DNA from: Candidatus Babeliales bacterium
GTDB lineage: Bacteria; Babelota; Babeliae; Babelales; JACPOV01
Direction: 5' to 3'
Assembly (NCBI GenBank): GCA_036260945.1
Contig: DATALT010000002.1
Span: 620,001 to 684,000, forward strand
Length of the DNA stretch: 64,000 nucleotides
Made by a program: the position numbers and the translations under genes. The notes below the pieces were generated by a model. That model saw only the letters and a program-made list of their open reading frames with translations, was not told where the DNA came from and ran no database searches. Shown here one piece after another: positions 18,327 to 27,502 of the stretch. How positions within the stretch are numbered: the stretch's first letter is position 1; the number at the start of each line of letters is the position of its first letter.

Positions 18327-18830
18327 TTAGCAGCAATCTCTTTTTTGCGCGTGCTTTTCAATTTTCTCTTTAAGTTCTTGTGCTGTAATCATATTAACGC
18401 CTTCGTGCGTCATACCTTCTGGCTTTTCAAGGTCATTTAAATAAACTTCCTTGCCCGCACCATTGATTGGGAAACCAAGTTGTTTCCACTCTGCAGTACC
18501 ACCTTCGTAGGCCCAAACATGATTATAGCCAAGATCTGTTAGCATTTTAGCGCCTTCAGAACTTGCTAAGCACTTATAATTACCACAATATATCACAATC
18601 TCAGTGTCTTTGCCCAGATTCTTCTGTACATAATTCTCAAGTTCTTCAAGCGGTACATTTATAGAACCCGCAATATGGGCATCATCATAATATTGCTTAT
18701 CAAGCACGTTCACCACCACAAGCGATGGCTTATGCTCGTGATGACTCGAAGAACCAAACCACTGGCAAGCGCTTAAGGTTGCTATCCCGACAAGAATTAC
18801 ACCAAGCGTCACTTTATTGGGGGCCATCAT
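18327..18830 (-). CDS. Rhodanese-domain lipoprotein
   Basis: About 167 residues. The signal peptide ends in a lipobox (LSAC), so it is probably a lipid-anchored protein. A single rhodanese domain follows: VVNVLDKQYYDDAHIAGSINV at its start and the active-site loop YCGNYKC with the catalytic cysteine. Such domains move sulfane sulfur or act in redox chemistry. The start at 18830 is chosen for AAGGAA six bases upstream; an in-frame ATG at 18863 has a weaker site. The C-terminus ends in Cys-Cys. It follows lepB on the same strand and directly precedes tRNA-Cys. Confidence 0.8.
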   Translation of the reverse strand: MMAPNKVTLGVILVGIATLSACQWFGSSSHHEHKPSLVVVNVLDKQYYDDAHIAGSINVPLEELENYVQKNLGKDTEIVIYCGNYKCLASSEGAKMLTDLGYNHVWAYEGGTAEWKQLGFPINGAGKEVYLNDLEKPEGMTHEGVNMITAQELKEKIEKHAQKRDCC

Positions 18831-18907
18831 TGCTATTTCCTTAATAAAATTTCCTATTTTCATGCATCATCCATACTGTATCAAAAATTTATTGCGTTGC
18901 AATATTT

Positions 18908-19780
18908 TTAGCGAACACGCTGAAAGAATCTGTTCCAACGAACACGCTTCCAAAAATCGATTGGATGCGAAGCCAGATCAAAAATGAGCCACGAATCGGT
19001 ACTATCGATCGAAATCAAGCGCCATTTAATGACACCATGAATCAGAGAGCCATCAAGCGGCCCCCAATAGCGTGAATCGTTACTCCCTTGTCGATTATCG
19101 CCCATTGCCCAATATTGATTTTCTCCCAATTGAACATCAAACTCATCAACTGTTCTTCCATAACATTCAACCGGTTGGTACGGCATTTTTATATTCGAAT
19201 CATTATAGTTGCGAACCAAACGTTTCGCGCGTTCTACGCTAAATTCATCCATTGCGTAAAAAGGTTGCTCTTCGTAAGAAACTGACGGATCATAAGAACG
19301 AAAATCCCAAGGTTGCGAACTATCGCGATACAAGGCGATAAGCGGATATTTATTAATGTACGGCTCATCCAATTTCTGGCCATTAAGATAAACGACCGGT
19401 TTTCCATCCTCAATTACGCCTTTTACATGATCACCCGGGATACCAATAACTCGTTTTGTCCAATTTGATGGGCCCCATACGTAATTTTCAAATAATTTTT
19501 TATACCAAACATCGGAATAGGCAAAATTCGGATCATTGAATGTAATAATATTGCCGCGCTCAATTGGATAAAAATTAACAAAAAATTTATCGGCAAAAAA
19601 ACGTTCACCAACAAGCATCGTTGTTTCCATTGATCCGGTTGGAACCTGGTATAAACCGTAAAAATAAGTGCGAATAATAAAAGCGATTGGCACAACGACA
19701 ATAAACGTTTCTATATATTGTTCAATCGTCGATTTATTTGGCCTACGAAGCCATGCGCGAAATTTTTGAATAAAGGTCAT
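18908..19780 (-). CDS. lepB: Signal peptidase I
   Basis: 290 residues. One N-terminal membrane segment (FIVVVPIAFIIRTYFYG), catalytic serine Ser50 in VPTGSMETTM and general-base lysine Lys109 in WTKRVIGIPGD; later boxes GDNRQGSNDSRYWG are intact. It cleaves signal peptides of exported proteins at the outer face of the inner membrane. AGGACG precedes the ATG. It lies downstream of the M23 peptidase gene with a 19-base gap, in a minus-strand run of envelope genes. Confidence 0.95.
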   Translation of the reverse strand: MTFIQKFRAWLRRPNKSTIEQYIETFIVVVPIAFIIRTYFYGLYQVPTGSMETTMLVGERFFADKFFVNFYPIERGNIITFNDPNFAYSDVWYKKLFENYVWGPSNWTKRVIGIPGDHVKGVIEDGKPVVYLNGQKLDEPYINKYPLIALYRDSSQPWDFRSYDPSVSYEEQPFYAMDEFSVERAKRLVRNYNDSNIKMPYQPVECYGRTVDEFDVQLGENQYWAMGDNRQGSNDSRYWGPLDGSLIHGVIKWRLISIDSTDSWLIFDLASHPIDFWKRVRWNRFFQRVR

Positions 19781-19799
19781 ACCCGACGTCCTTTGTATC

Positions 19800-20732
19800 T
19801 TATGTTAAAATCAATAATGGATCGACATGTTTTCCGTGCTCTTTTACTTCAAAATGAAGATGTGAAGCACTTTTTTTTCCGTTTCTACCAAGAACTAAAC
19901 CGGTAGCGCCAACACAACCGATTTGTTGGCCCGCTTCAACTTTTTGCCCATAACGAACTTTGATTGTTTCCAAATGCGCATAACGCGAAGTCCGATCTTG
20001 GCCGTGAGCAATAACTATTGTATTACCATAACCTTTTTTTGAAAAGGAAACTTCAATCACAACGCCACGGGCTGCAGCAGTAACAAGCGTTCCATTCATT
20101 GCTGCAAGATCGATTCCGGTATGAAAATGCAATTCTTGGCCGCGCTTACGCCATCCAAATCTTGAACTTAACCAAAACTGATCGCGCACGATTGGCCATT
20201 GCATCGGAATATCGGTGCGAGGATGTAAACTTATCATAGGACGGCGCTTTGATGAACGAGCACTTTTACCCTGAACGCGCTTTCTTTTTTTCGCCACCGG
20301 CCTGCGAGGCTCTTCGTAGCGCGATCCGTCAAGCCCATAAAGAAAACGTAACGAATCTTCTAGATTATAATTTTTTCCAAAATCGCACGCAGATTCGGCT
20401 AAATAGTTTGCATTTCGATTAACAACCTCGAAAGTATTTCCTGCATCTTTCTCCATTATAGGAAGCAATTCCTGGCCTGAAGAGCTACCGCCGGCTTGTT
20501 TGATCGTTTTATATTCATCAAATATTTTCTTGTAAACCAGAACGTACGTGTCGTACTCATTTTTAAGCTCAACAAGCTGCTTTCCTTGTTCCATGAGATC
20601 ACGATAGGTACCGATGAGTAAAATAATCATCACTCCCAATATCGAAACAAAAAAGAGATGAAAGAAAAATGGTAAAGATTTTATGTTGCTCTTAATACAT
20701 TCCCTTACATGCTCACTGAGCTCGGACAACAT
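19800..20732 (-). CDS. M23 (LytM-type) peptidase, membrane-anchored
   Basis: 310 residues. N-terminal membrane segment (FFHLFFVSILGVMIILLIG), a coiled-coil stretch (about 50-80), a basic linker (KKRKRVQGKSARSSKRR) and a C-terminal M23 domain with the zinc-binding HTGID and HLHFEV motifs and the SRYAHLE segment. All metal ligands look present, so it may be an active peptidoglycan endopeptidase in the periplasm. It starts within the batE end (20-base overlap). Confidence 0.88.
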   Translation of the reverse strand: MLSELSEHVRECIKSNIKSLPFFFHLFFVSILGVMIILLIGTYRDLMEQGKQLVELKNEYDTYVLVYKKIFDEYKTIKQAGGSSSGQELLPIMEKDAGNTFEVVNRNANYLAESACDFGKNYNLEDSLRFLYGLDGSRYEEPRRPVAKKRKRVQGKSARSSKRRPMISLHPRTDIPMQWPIVRDQFWLSSRFGWRKRGQELHFHTGIDLAAMNGTLVTAAARGVVIEVSFSKKGYGNTIVIAHGQDRTSRYAHLETIKVRYGQKVEAGQQIGCVGATGLVLGRNGKKSASHLHFEVKEHGKHVDPLLILT

Positions 20733-21447
20733 CAGCTATGTTAACCCATCCAACACACGTATGGTGCCGAATTTTATACCATTGGCCTTCTTTTTGCAAG
20801 ATTTGTGCTGATGAACCATACGGCAACAAGCATGCCTGATCAAAAGATTCATCGGGAGCTATTCTTATCGTCGCTTCTTCTTGAGCAACAATCCCAATAG
20901 AGCTCGTTTTCAATCGATTCGCTGCAAAAATCAGCACTGCTAATAATAAAAGAACAATGGCAAAAAAAACGAGCACTATTTTTTTCATGCGGCTTGCATA
21001 GAATACGCAAAAACCGAATAAAAAAAGAACTGATAGAAAAAGTAATTGCCAGGTGCCGAGTGAAAAAAGAAGTGAAGTTCGTTCAAAAAACTGCCATCGA
21101 GAATCGACATTCGTTCTCGAATTATCATTAAGCGTTTTTTCAAGATTGCTTATTGCATGATCAATAAAGGGCAACGATACAAAACTCGCCTCTTTTCGCG
21201 CACGATACCAATAAGCGAGTGCCTCAGCTTGTTTGTTAAGCGCAAGTAGACAAGCACCACTATTGAACCAAACTGCATCACCTTTTTTTTCAATTGAGGT
21301 GTAAAGTTCGAACGCTTTTTGTGGCTCATTTTGGAAATACCGCCTTCGGGCTTGTAAAAAGATCTCTTGGTCATTTTGTACTGCGTACGCTATTGCCGAA
21401 TAAAAGAGAACGAAGATTAAAGATATTCTTGAAGGCGCGATAACCAT
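20713..21447 (-). CDS. batE: BatE-like TPR/SH3 membrane protein
   Basis: 244 residues. Signal peptide, TPR-like repeats (AFELYTSIEKKGDAVWFNSG, ALAYWYRARKE), two membrane segments in the middle (LLFLSVLFLFGFCVFYA, IVLVFFAIVLLLLAVLIFA) and a C-terminal bacterial SH3 region (IRIAPDES ... WYKIRHHTCVGWV). This matches BatE of the aerotolerance (Bat) operon. It overlaps batD by 31 bases. Proposed role: part of a membrane complex for stress tolerance; the mechanism is not established. Confidence 0.75.
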   Translation of the reverse strand: MVIAPSRISLIFVLFYSAIAYAVQNDQEIFLQARRRYFQNEPQKAFELYTSIEKKGDAVWFNSGACLLALNKQAEALAYWYRARKEASFVSLPFIDHAISNLEKTLNDNSRTNVDSRWQFFERTSLLFSLGTWQLLFLSVLFLFGFCVFYASRMKKIVLVFFAIVLLLLAVLIFAANRLKTSSIGIVAQEEATIRIAPDESFDQACLLPYGSSAQILQKEGQWYKIRHHTCVGWVNIADVVRAQ

Positions 21448-23144
21448 TGTTCTGCTTCTTGGTAAAGGGTTTGTTCATTATCACGAGCCGCATCGCCCGA
21501 AAAAAAAGCGAATGCTGCACACTTTTTAAAGAAAATCTCCCATTGATCGATCATCTGATTTGAGCAACCTGCTTGTTTCAATTGCTCATTAATAAGATCT
21601 TCGGTCATTTCGTTAACTGGGCACTGAGCGCGTTGTGCAAAAAACTGCATGAATAAATCGTAGAGCGCTCTTTTGCTTCGTCCTGCTTTTTTTAAGCGAG
21701 CAAGTCGTGAGCGAGCGTTTGCAAATGCATATTCTTTTTTTGTTGAACGCGATAAACGCCGTTGCAAAATGAACGGCTGTACGTATCGTGCTAATAACGC
21801 GCAGAAAAATCCGAATATGCCGGCCCAGAAAAATGACCAGGGAAGTTGCCAATGAGAAGGTGAATGAATTGCACCATGGGGCAACAACGGTATTTGTTCA
21901 TGTGCGGATTGTGATGTTGATACATCGCCTGCCGCACTTTCAATGGTAGGTGACGAGTCTTTTTGATCCGGAGTAAATCCGGTACCTGGCGTAATCGTAA
22001 GATGGGCAGTAGAAGTTTTGAGTGTTTTATATGAACGATCCTGCGTATTAAAATAGGTAAACATTTGCTCTGGAATCGTATAGGAGCCCGGCTTAATACC
22101 CTGCACAATATATTCAAAAATCGTTGCAGTTTTTCCGCCACCAAAATCGCGCAAGCTCGTTTGTGAGTCATACGAAGTTAATCCTTGAGGAAGTACAAGT
22201 TTTGGAGAAAGCATTTTTTCCGTATTGCCCGATCCGTTCACGGTCAATCGAAGCACGATCCCATCGCCCTCGGCAGCTTCATTTTTATCAAGCATGAGTT
22301 CAATGCTATCAAAAACACCGACTGCTGAAACAGATTCATTTGTGTGCGGTAACGAATCTACATCGATCGAGAGCCCGTTTGAATAAATATATTTTTGATC
22401 AAATGCATTATCAAATAGCGAAAAAATATCAAAACCCGCAGAGCGATTCATTCGCTGCATTCTATACGTAGCGCGAACGGGCGGTATTGATATTTTTCCG
22501 GCGGCACTCGGATAAAAATCGGAGCGCCATTCCAAATAATTCATCCTCACGCCATCTACCAATTCAACCCCGGTATACGGCCCTTGCAGTGAAATATCTT
22601 TTAGTTGCGGATCTGAAATGCCGGTGAGGCTCACACCATTTTGGTAATAAAATCGTATCGAAAATCCGACTTTTTCTCCGACCACTACTTTTGTTTTATC
22701 CATTAGTAAACGCACAATTGCTTCATCCGTATTGGTGGTTACTTGCTGCGCGCCGACCGTTACATAAACAATGCCTGAAGTTAATGTACCCGCTTGGGTT
22801 TTTACCTGTGCGGGGCCTATAGCAAATCTTCCTTCCTTATCAGCGCGTACCAAATAGCGGTGCGTTTTTTTATTCGTCGTAACGCCGTTAACGGTCGTTC
22901 GCATGGTGCTCACCATTCCTTGATCCTGAATATGAAACGCTTTTAATCCTTCAATGTTGGGAGTTCCGACATTTATTTCATCCCCGCCAATTACCGCCTC
23001 AATGAAAAATGGAATACCAACTTGCGCTTGCTGCATTGGCCTTCCGTTGTGATCGGTTATAGCTAAAGAAAGAGTCGTTTGCCCGGCGTATGCTGGAAAC
23101 GCTATTAAATAAATCGCGATGAATTTACCAATTTTTTTGACCAT
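21417..23144 (-). CDS. batD: BatD-like protein
   Basis: 575 residues. Signal peptide (KFIAIYLIAFPAYA), Ig-like beta domains with the typical start QTTLSLAITDHNGRPM, a TM segment near residue 450 (WAGIFGFFCALLARYV) and a cytoplasmic helical tail. Order and composition match BatD (oxygen tolerance family). The ATG at 23144 is used; the open frame to 23174 begins with TTG inside batC. Overlaps batC by 20 bases and batE by 31. Confidence 0.82.
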   Translation of the reverse strand: MVKKIGKFIAIYLIAFPAYAGQTTLSLAITDHNGRPMQQAQVGIPFFIEAVIGGDEINVGTPNIEGLKAFHIQDQGMVSTMRTTVNGVTTNKKTHRYLVRADKEGRFAIGPAQVKTQAGTLTSGIVYVTVGAQQVTTNTDEAIVRLLMDKTKVVVGEKVGFSIRFYYQNGVSLTGISDPQLKDISLQGPYTGVELVDGVRMNYLEWRSDFYPSAAGKISIPPVRATYRMQRMNRSAGFDIFSLFDNAFDQKYIYSNGLSIDVDSLPHTNESVSAVGVFDSIELMLDKNEAAEGDGIVLRLTVNGSGNTEKMLSPKLVLPQGLTSYDSQTSLRDFGGGKTATIFEYIVQGIKPGSYTIPEQMFTYFNTQDRSYKTLKTSTAHLTITPGTGFTPDQKDSSPTIESAAGDVSTSQSAHEQIPLLPHGAIHSPSHWQLPWSFFWAGIFGFFCALLARYVQPFILQRRLSRSTKKEYAFANARSRLARLKKAGRSKRALYDLFMQFFAQRAQCPVNEMTEDLINEQLKQAGCSNQMIDQWEIFFKKCAAFAFFSGDAARDNEQTLYQEAEQWLSRLQEYL

Positions 23145-24264
23145 GGTGCACTGGCATCCCTTTTTTAACGTCAACTTTTAGCATTCTTTTGAGCGCTTGC
23201 GCATCATGCTCATCCAAACGTTTTAAAAACAACTGTTCGTCTTGAGATAAACGATCATCCTGTAAAGGTGTTTGCGCATCGTACTGCGATGGCGCTCCTT
23301 GTTCATTTTTTGGTTCTTGTGTAGGCTTATTTTTATTTAGTTTAGGAGGTGTTTTTTGTTCTTGTTTTTCATTATGTTGCCCATCACCGGCCTCTGGCTT
23401 TTCGGGTCGTTCATCACCACCGCGCTCACGCCCTTTCTGAGCATTATTGCCAGCGCTTCTTTCTTGTTTTTCTTTGCCATCAGTTCGCTCTTGGCCCTTA
23501 TCGCTCTTTTTTTCGGAACTCTTATTTCCTTGATTATCGGATCCTTGTTTTCCATCCTTTTTTTCTTCTTTTGACTGATCGCCTTTTTTTTGGTTATCGG
23601 ATGAACCGTCATTTTGTTTTGGTTCATTTTTTTTATCAGATTGCTGTTCATTATTTTCATCGTTATTTTTCTGATCGGATGATTGTTGATTTTGTTCGTT
23701 CTTTTTTGAATCTGAATTTTGTTGATCTTTTTTTTGCTGATCGCTTTGTTTATCGTTCGGTTTCTTTTGATTGTTATCGTTATTATTTTTCTGGTCTTGA
23801 TTCTCTTGCTGCTGCTGTCGTTTTCGTTTTTCCAGTTCATCCTCAATTTGCTTAATCATTTCTGCAGCTTTTTCATGACCTGGATCCAATTGCGCAAGTT
23901 GCTTATAGCTTTCGAGTGCGCGTTCCAGTTCTTGCTGGCGCACTTGGCTATTTCCAAGATCAAACAGTGCGCGTTTTTTCAAATCTGGCGAAACATCAGA
24001 TGCTTTTGCAACTGCCTCAAAATAATTTTCTGCTTGCTTATAATCATTTAATGCATACGCGGCTTTTCCTGCATTGTAAACGGATTCGGTATCGTGGGGA
24101 TTATGCGTAATTAATTCATGCGTAATTTTTTTTGCATTTTCATAATTCTGCTGCTCATCGGCGCGCGATGCTTGAAATTTTTTAAACAGCACCCATGGAT
24201 TATAATCAAATGCCTGCGCGCAACCGCAAAAAAACAAAACAAAAAGAAAAATATTTTTTTTCAT
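23125..24264 (-). CDS. batC: BatC-like TPR protein with long Q/N/K/E-rich region
   Basis: 379 residues. A signal peptide with two cysteines (FFCGCAQA) is followed by three TPR units (about 35-130: ESVYNAGKAAYALNDYKQAE, RALFDLGNSQVRQQELERAL). A region of roughly 180 residues made almost only of Q, N, K, E, D, S and G comes next, then a short ordered end (SQDEQLFLKRLDEHDAQALKRML). Its ATG at 24264 overlaps the batB stop (ATGA). The low-complexity stretch creates long spurious frames on both strands. Confidence 0.78.
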   Translation of the reverse strand: MKKNIFLFVLFFCGCAQAFDYNPWVLFKKFQASRADEQQNYENAKKITHELITHNPHDTESVYNAGKAAYALNDYKQAENYFEAVAKASDVSPDLKKRALFDLGNSQVRQQELERALESYKQLAQLDPGHEKAAEMIKQIEDELEKRKRQQQQENQDQKNNNDNNQKKPNDKQSDQQKKDQQNSDSKKNEQNQQSSDQKNNDENNEQQSDKKNEPKQNDGSSDNQKKGDQSKEEKKDGKQGSDNQGNKSSEKKSDKGQERTDGKEKQERSAGNNAQKGRERGGDERPEKPEAGDGQHNEKQEQKTPPKLNKNKPTQEPKNEQGAPSQYDAQTPLQDDRLSQDEQLFLKRLDEHDAQALKRMLKVDVKKGMPVHHGQKNW

Positions 24265-25268
24265 AACAGCCATTCAAGTAAAAAACAAACAAAAGCTATC
24301 ACCGCAAAGATCGGGTAACGCTCCTGAAGAGTTGGCACCGTTTTGTCTTCAAATTTTTCTTTTTCAAACTGCTCCACCATGCGCACAAGCTCTTTAATAT
24401 CCGCATCACCGTCCGATGCACGAACATACGCACCGCCAGATTCGGCCGATAGTGCTCGCAAAATTCCTTCGTTGAGTCGAGATATAACAATCTCTCCCTT
24501 CTCATTTTTCTGGTGCCCATGCTGACGCCCATCATCATCAACTACTGGAACTGGCGCGCCTTCTGGCGTTCCAATACCTAGAGTAAAGATGTGCACACCA
24601 ACTTCCCGCGCTTGTTCCCGCACTTTAGTCAGATTGCTTGAAAAATCTTCACCATCGGTCAGAATAACCACCAATTTATTTTTTCGAGCAGGAGCTCGGG
24701 TAAAAACATCAATAATTTTTTTTAATACTTGATCAAGAGCGGTAGTTCCGGAAGAGATTGTTTCTGCATCGATTTGATTTAAAAAGAGAAAAAATGCACC
24801 ATAATCAACCGTCAATGGGCATTGCACTAAGGCAGATCCTGAAAAAATTACTAATCCTACGCGTTCCGATTTTAAAGTTCCCACTAATTGTTTAATTTTT
24901 TCTTTTGCAAAAGCGAGTCGATTTGGCTGCTTGTCTTGTGCAAGCATGCTACGCGAAACATCAAGTGCAATAAAAAGATCGCGCCCTTCTTGCTCAATCG
25001 TTTGTTCGATCGTACCCCATTGCGGCCTTAAGAAAACAATAAAGAGGCTTGCGCAACCTGCCATAAGCAATAACACTTTGAAAAACAGTTTGATAACTGA
25101 AAAGTGAGTCACCAAATAGCGTCTTCTTTTAACTGATGCTAGCTTTGAAATACCCCGAAACCGCCGATAGGCAATAAAAAAAATCAGAATACAAGCAAGC
25201 ACAACAAGCGGGAAAAAATAACGATAACCCAAAAGCGCAAACGTAATTTCGCCAAAAAAAGTTTTCAT
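24261..25268 (-). CDS. batB: BatB-like von Willebrand A protein
   Basis: 335 residues. Two N-terminal membrane segments, then a VWA domain with MIDAS residues DVSRS (in FIALDVSRSMLAQD), a Thr in SSGTTALD and the LTDGEDF aspartate; a C-terminal membrane segment (FAVIAFVCFLLEWLL) ends the protein. The domain faces the periplasm and binds a divalent metal. Starts in the batA stop and ends in the batC start, both by ATGA overlap. Confidence 0.88.
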   Translation of the reverse strand: MKTFFGEITFALLGYRYFFPLVVLACILIFFIAYRRFRGISKLASVKRRRYLVTHFSVIKLFFKVLLLMAGCASLFIVFLRPQWGTIEQTIEQEGRDLFIALDVSRSMLAQDKQPNRLAFAKEKIKQLVGTLKSERVGLVIFSGSALVQCPLTVDYGAFFLFLNQIDAETISSGTTALDQVLKKIIDVFTRAPARKNKLVVILTDGEDFSSNLTKVREQAREVGVHIFTLGIGTPEGAPVPVVDDDGRQHGHQKNEKGEIVISRLNEGILRALSAESGGAYVRASDGDADIKELVRMVEQFEKEKFEDKTVPTLQERYPIFAVIAFVCFLLEWLL

Positions 25269-26257
25269 AGCACCACCCAGATCAAACGTGCAAGAAGTTC
25301 AAGCAATAGCGCAATTGCCGCTGCACATCCTACAGGAACTAATAGTTCATGATAAGTTGAAAAAATAGTTGCCTCAATGGCAGTTTTTTCAAGCGCATCG
25401 ATATGTGCATAAATTTGATGCAGTTCATGCGGGCGGTGTGCTTCAAAATATGAGCCACCAGTTTGTTCAGCAATCGATCGCAAAAGCGTACTATTCAATC
25501 TAAATCCCATCGAGCGAATGCCAAAAAGCGGATCATGAAATAAGCCCCCATGCTCGCCACCAATGCCAATAGTATAAATTTTTATACCTAATTTTTTTGC
25601 TAAATCAACCGCCGTTTGCGGGTCGATATCAATCTCCGGAGTTGGTTCACCATCGGTAAGCACAATCATCACTTTGCTTTTTGCTTTAGATTGCTGCAAG
25701 CGGCGAGCTGCCATCGCCATAGCAACACCCAACGCCGTACCATCCGGGTTCACCGTTCCCAATTCTAAATTTTTTATAATTTCAGTACTAATTTTTTTAT
25801 CAATGGTAAGCGGAATGCGAGAAACCGCATCGCGCCCAAAAATAACTAATCCAATTTGATCGTTTTCACGCCGTTCAATAAAATTAATCGCTTCAGTTTT
25901 TGCAACCTCAAAGCGAGAACGTTGATCCTGTAAATCATCAAAACACTGCATACTACCAGATGCATCAAGTACCATCATAATATCGATCCCTTCAACAGGG
26001 ATTTTCGATTGCACATCAACTAATTGTGGGCGAGCTGCAAGTGCCGCCAAGAAAATCAAAAGAGCAGAACGCAAAAGATTCTGCAACGAAATTGGCCACG
26101 ACGATGCTTTGTAGCCAAGCGTTGAGAAAGTAGAAGCGAGCGAATAACGATATTTTGTTGTTTGCGGCCAATAACGGCGAATCAACAGCGCGGCAATAAT
26201 AACGCCCACGCCAACATACATAAAAAGTGGATACGCAAATCGAAATGCAAAATTCAT
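25265..26257 (-). CDS. batA: BatA-like von Willebrand A protein
   Basis: 330 residues. N-terminal membrane segment, VWA domain with MIDAS motif MVLDASGSM, DGTALG and LTDGEPTPEID, and a C-terminal membrane segment. Partner of BatB in the Bat complex. The ATG overlaps the plsC stop. No MoxR-type AAA ATPase or DUF58 gene, often seen with bat genes, is present in this window. Confidence 0.88.
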   Translation of the reverse strand: MNFAFRFAYPLFMYVGVGVIIAALLIRRYWPQTTKYRYSLASTFSTLGYKASSWPISLQNLLRSALLIFLAALAARPQLVDVQSKIPVEGIDIMMVLDASGSMQCFDDLQDQRSRFEVAKTEAINFIERRENDQIGLVIFGRDAVSRIPLTIDKKISTEIIKNLELGTVNPDGTALGVAMAMAARRLQQSKAKSKVMIVLTDGEPTPEIDIDPQTAVDLAKKLGIKIYTIGIGGEHGGLFHDPLFGIRSMGFRLNSTLLRSIAEQTGGSYFEAHRPHELHQIYAHIDALEKTAIEATIFSTYHELLVPVGCAAAIALLLELLARLIWVVL

Positions 26258-26997
26258 ACTGATGACGACTTATTTTGTTCTACTTGTTGCACAAACCAAC
26301 TATGGACACGCTGCAAAAACGCTTCGTCCGTTTCATCATCGCTCATGCGAAACGGTTCGCCAATAACAATTTTTATTGGATAGGGATGAATGAAAAAACT
26401 TCCTGGCGGATACGCTTTATTTAAATTAAACATCATTACCGGAACTACCGGCCGTTTTGTTTCTTTTGCAAGAATCACAAAACCATAATAAAACCGATGC
26501 ACCGTTCCATCAATTGCACGCCCACCCTCAGGAAACATAAGAACATGCCGCTTTTGTCCTTTAATTAAACGGGCTGCATCGGTGATCGCCCCGGTTAATT
26601 TGCGCAAGCCGCTATAATCGACAACCACATTCATGCGCCGCGTAACAAACCCAAAAATCGGAATTTTCGCGTACCGAGACAAAAATAGCCAAATATGCGG
26701 ATGGCAATTAACAAGCATGCCAAGAAACGGAATATCTAATGCGGATTGATGATTTGCGATCAGAATTGCTGGCTGTTCAGGAATATGATGTTTGCCCTCA
26801 ACGGCAAAGGGCAAAAATGTTCCCCAAACAATAACGCGATAAAAAAGCCATGAAAAAAAATAATAAACTTTGTTATTGAACCTGTATTTTTCTGGCAAGC
26901 ATGCAACAACGATGCACGGAACAAAACAAATAACACCCATAAAAGCTATCACCAAATAGCCAAAAAGTGCTCGAATCACGAGAAAAACGGTACTCAT
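26254..26997 (-). CDS. plsC: 1-acyl-sn-glycerol-3-phosphate acyltransferase
   Basis: 247 residues. PlsC domain with NHQSALDIPFLG (the HX4D catalytic motif), FPEGGRAIDGT (substrate-binding FPEG) and VVPVMMFN. It makes phosphatidic acid from lysophosphatidic acid at the inner membrane. Two N-terminal membrane segments. The start at 26997 has AAGGAGTCTG directly upstream; an open frame to 27054 overlaps the promoter and is rejected. It is the first gene of the bat operon, an unusual lead gene. Confidence 0.88.
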   Translation of the reverse strand: MSTVFLVIRALFGYLVIAFMGVICFVPCIVVACLPEKYRFNNKVYYFFSWLFYRVIVWGTFLPFAVEGKHHIPEQPAILIANHQSALDIPFLGMLVNCHPHIWLFLSRYAKIPIFGFVTRRMNVVVDYSGLRKLTGAITDAARLIKGQKRHVLMFPEGGRAIDGTVHRFYYGFVILAKETKRPVVPVMMFNLNKAYPPGSFFIHPYPIKIVIGEPFRMSDDETDEAFLQRVHSWFVQQVEQNKSSSV

Positions 26998-27025
26998 CAG
27001 ACTCCTTGCGCAACTATTTTTTCTG

Positions 27026-27054
27026 ATTGTACCGCGATATGGCCGATTATGCAA
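27026..27054 (-). promoter_or_regulatory. Candidate promoter of the plsC-bat operon
   Basis: Minus strand TTGCAT (27049-27054), 17-base spacer, TACAAT (27026-27031), 29 bases before the plsC ATG. Similar to the suf promoter (same -10 sequence). Confidence 0.6.
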
Positions 27055-27089
27055 AACGCTGCCAACAATTAGTTAAACTTGATTTTATA

Positions 27090-27353
27090 TCACTCATTAC
27101 CAATGATTATTTTCTTAAGAGTCTTTTGCCCCATTTGAGGCGCAGGCACCTTTGAAACTTGAGGAGTAGAAAAATAAACCATTTTTGATGCATTCTTAAG
27201 AACGTGTTTTCCAAGATCTGCTTTTTTATTTGCGCCTGCCGGCTTTTTGTTTATGTTTTCTAAACAGTCCTGAAGCGCTGCAACGCGAACTGCTGATAGT
27301 TCCATACTCAAATGAGCCGTCAGTAGTGCTGTTAGCATTATAATTTTCATCAT
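27090..27353 (-). CDS. Small exported protein, duplicated family
   Basis: 87 residues from the ATG at 27353, which has AAGGAG upstream. Signal peptide MKIIMLTALLTAHLSMEL, then RVAALQDCLENINKKPAG, then a basic tail. The first 35 residues closely match the product of 27503-28150 (signal peptide ending AHLSMEL, then RV..L.D....I...P). Upstream bases of the two genes also match, showing a tandem duplication in which this copy is shortened. Function unknown. Confidence 0.55.
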   Translation of the reverse strand: MMKIIMLTALLTAHLSMELSAVRVAALQDCLENINKKPAGANKKADLGKHVLKNASKMVYFSTPQVSKVPAPQMGQKTLKKIIIGNE

Positions 27354-27382
27354 TCTATTCTCCTTAGTGATTTCAGTGACCA

Positions 27383-27448
27383 CTACCTTTTTGTACCAGA
27401 ACGAGCAGGAGACTTGCTACGATTTCTTTCTAAGATAGGCCAAACACT
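27383..27448 (-). pseudogene. Vestigial 3' end of a duplicated gene
   Basis: Translating the minus strand gives SVWPILERNRSKSPARSG followed by TKR and a stop. This matches the C-terminus of the protein at 28173-28571 (SASPIIERNRSQSPPRSG...). The body of that gene is absent here, with a stop codon directly before the matched part. Only the last 22 codons survive. Confidence 0.7.
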
Positions 27449-27502
27449 TTAGGGTGGGTGCTGCGACTAGAAAAAAAGATTATTGCACGCTCTTTTTCTT
27501 GA

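Noticed and set aside
18176-18373. 65-residue frame across tRNA-Cys
   Set aside because: Covers a clear tRNA gene and the palindromic spacer.
23337-23855. Long open frames on both strands across the batC low-complexity region
   Set aside because: They arise from the Q/N/K/E-rich codon composition; batC fits its TPR domain, start overlap and operon position.
26997-27054. Longer N-terminus for plsC
   Set aside because: The extension overlaps a good promoter pair and lacks a ribosome site; the ATG at 26997 has AAGGAG.
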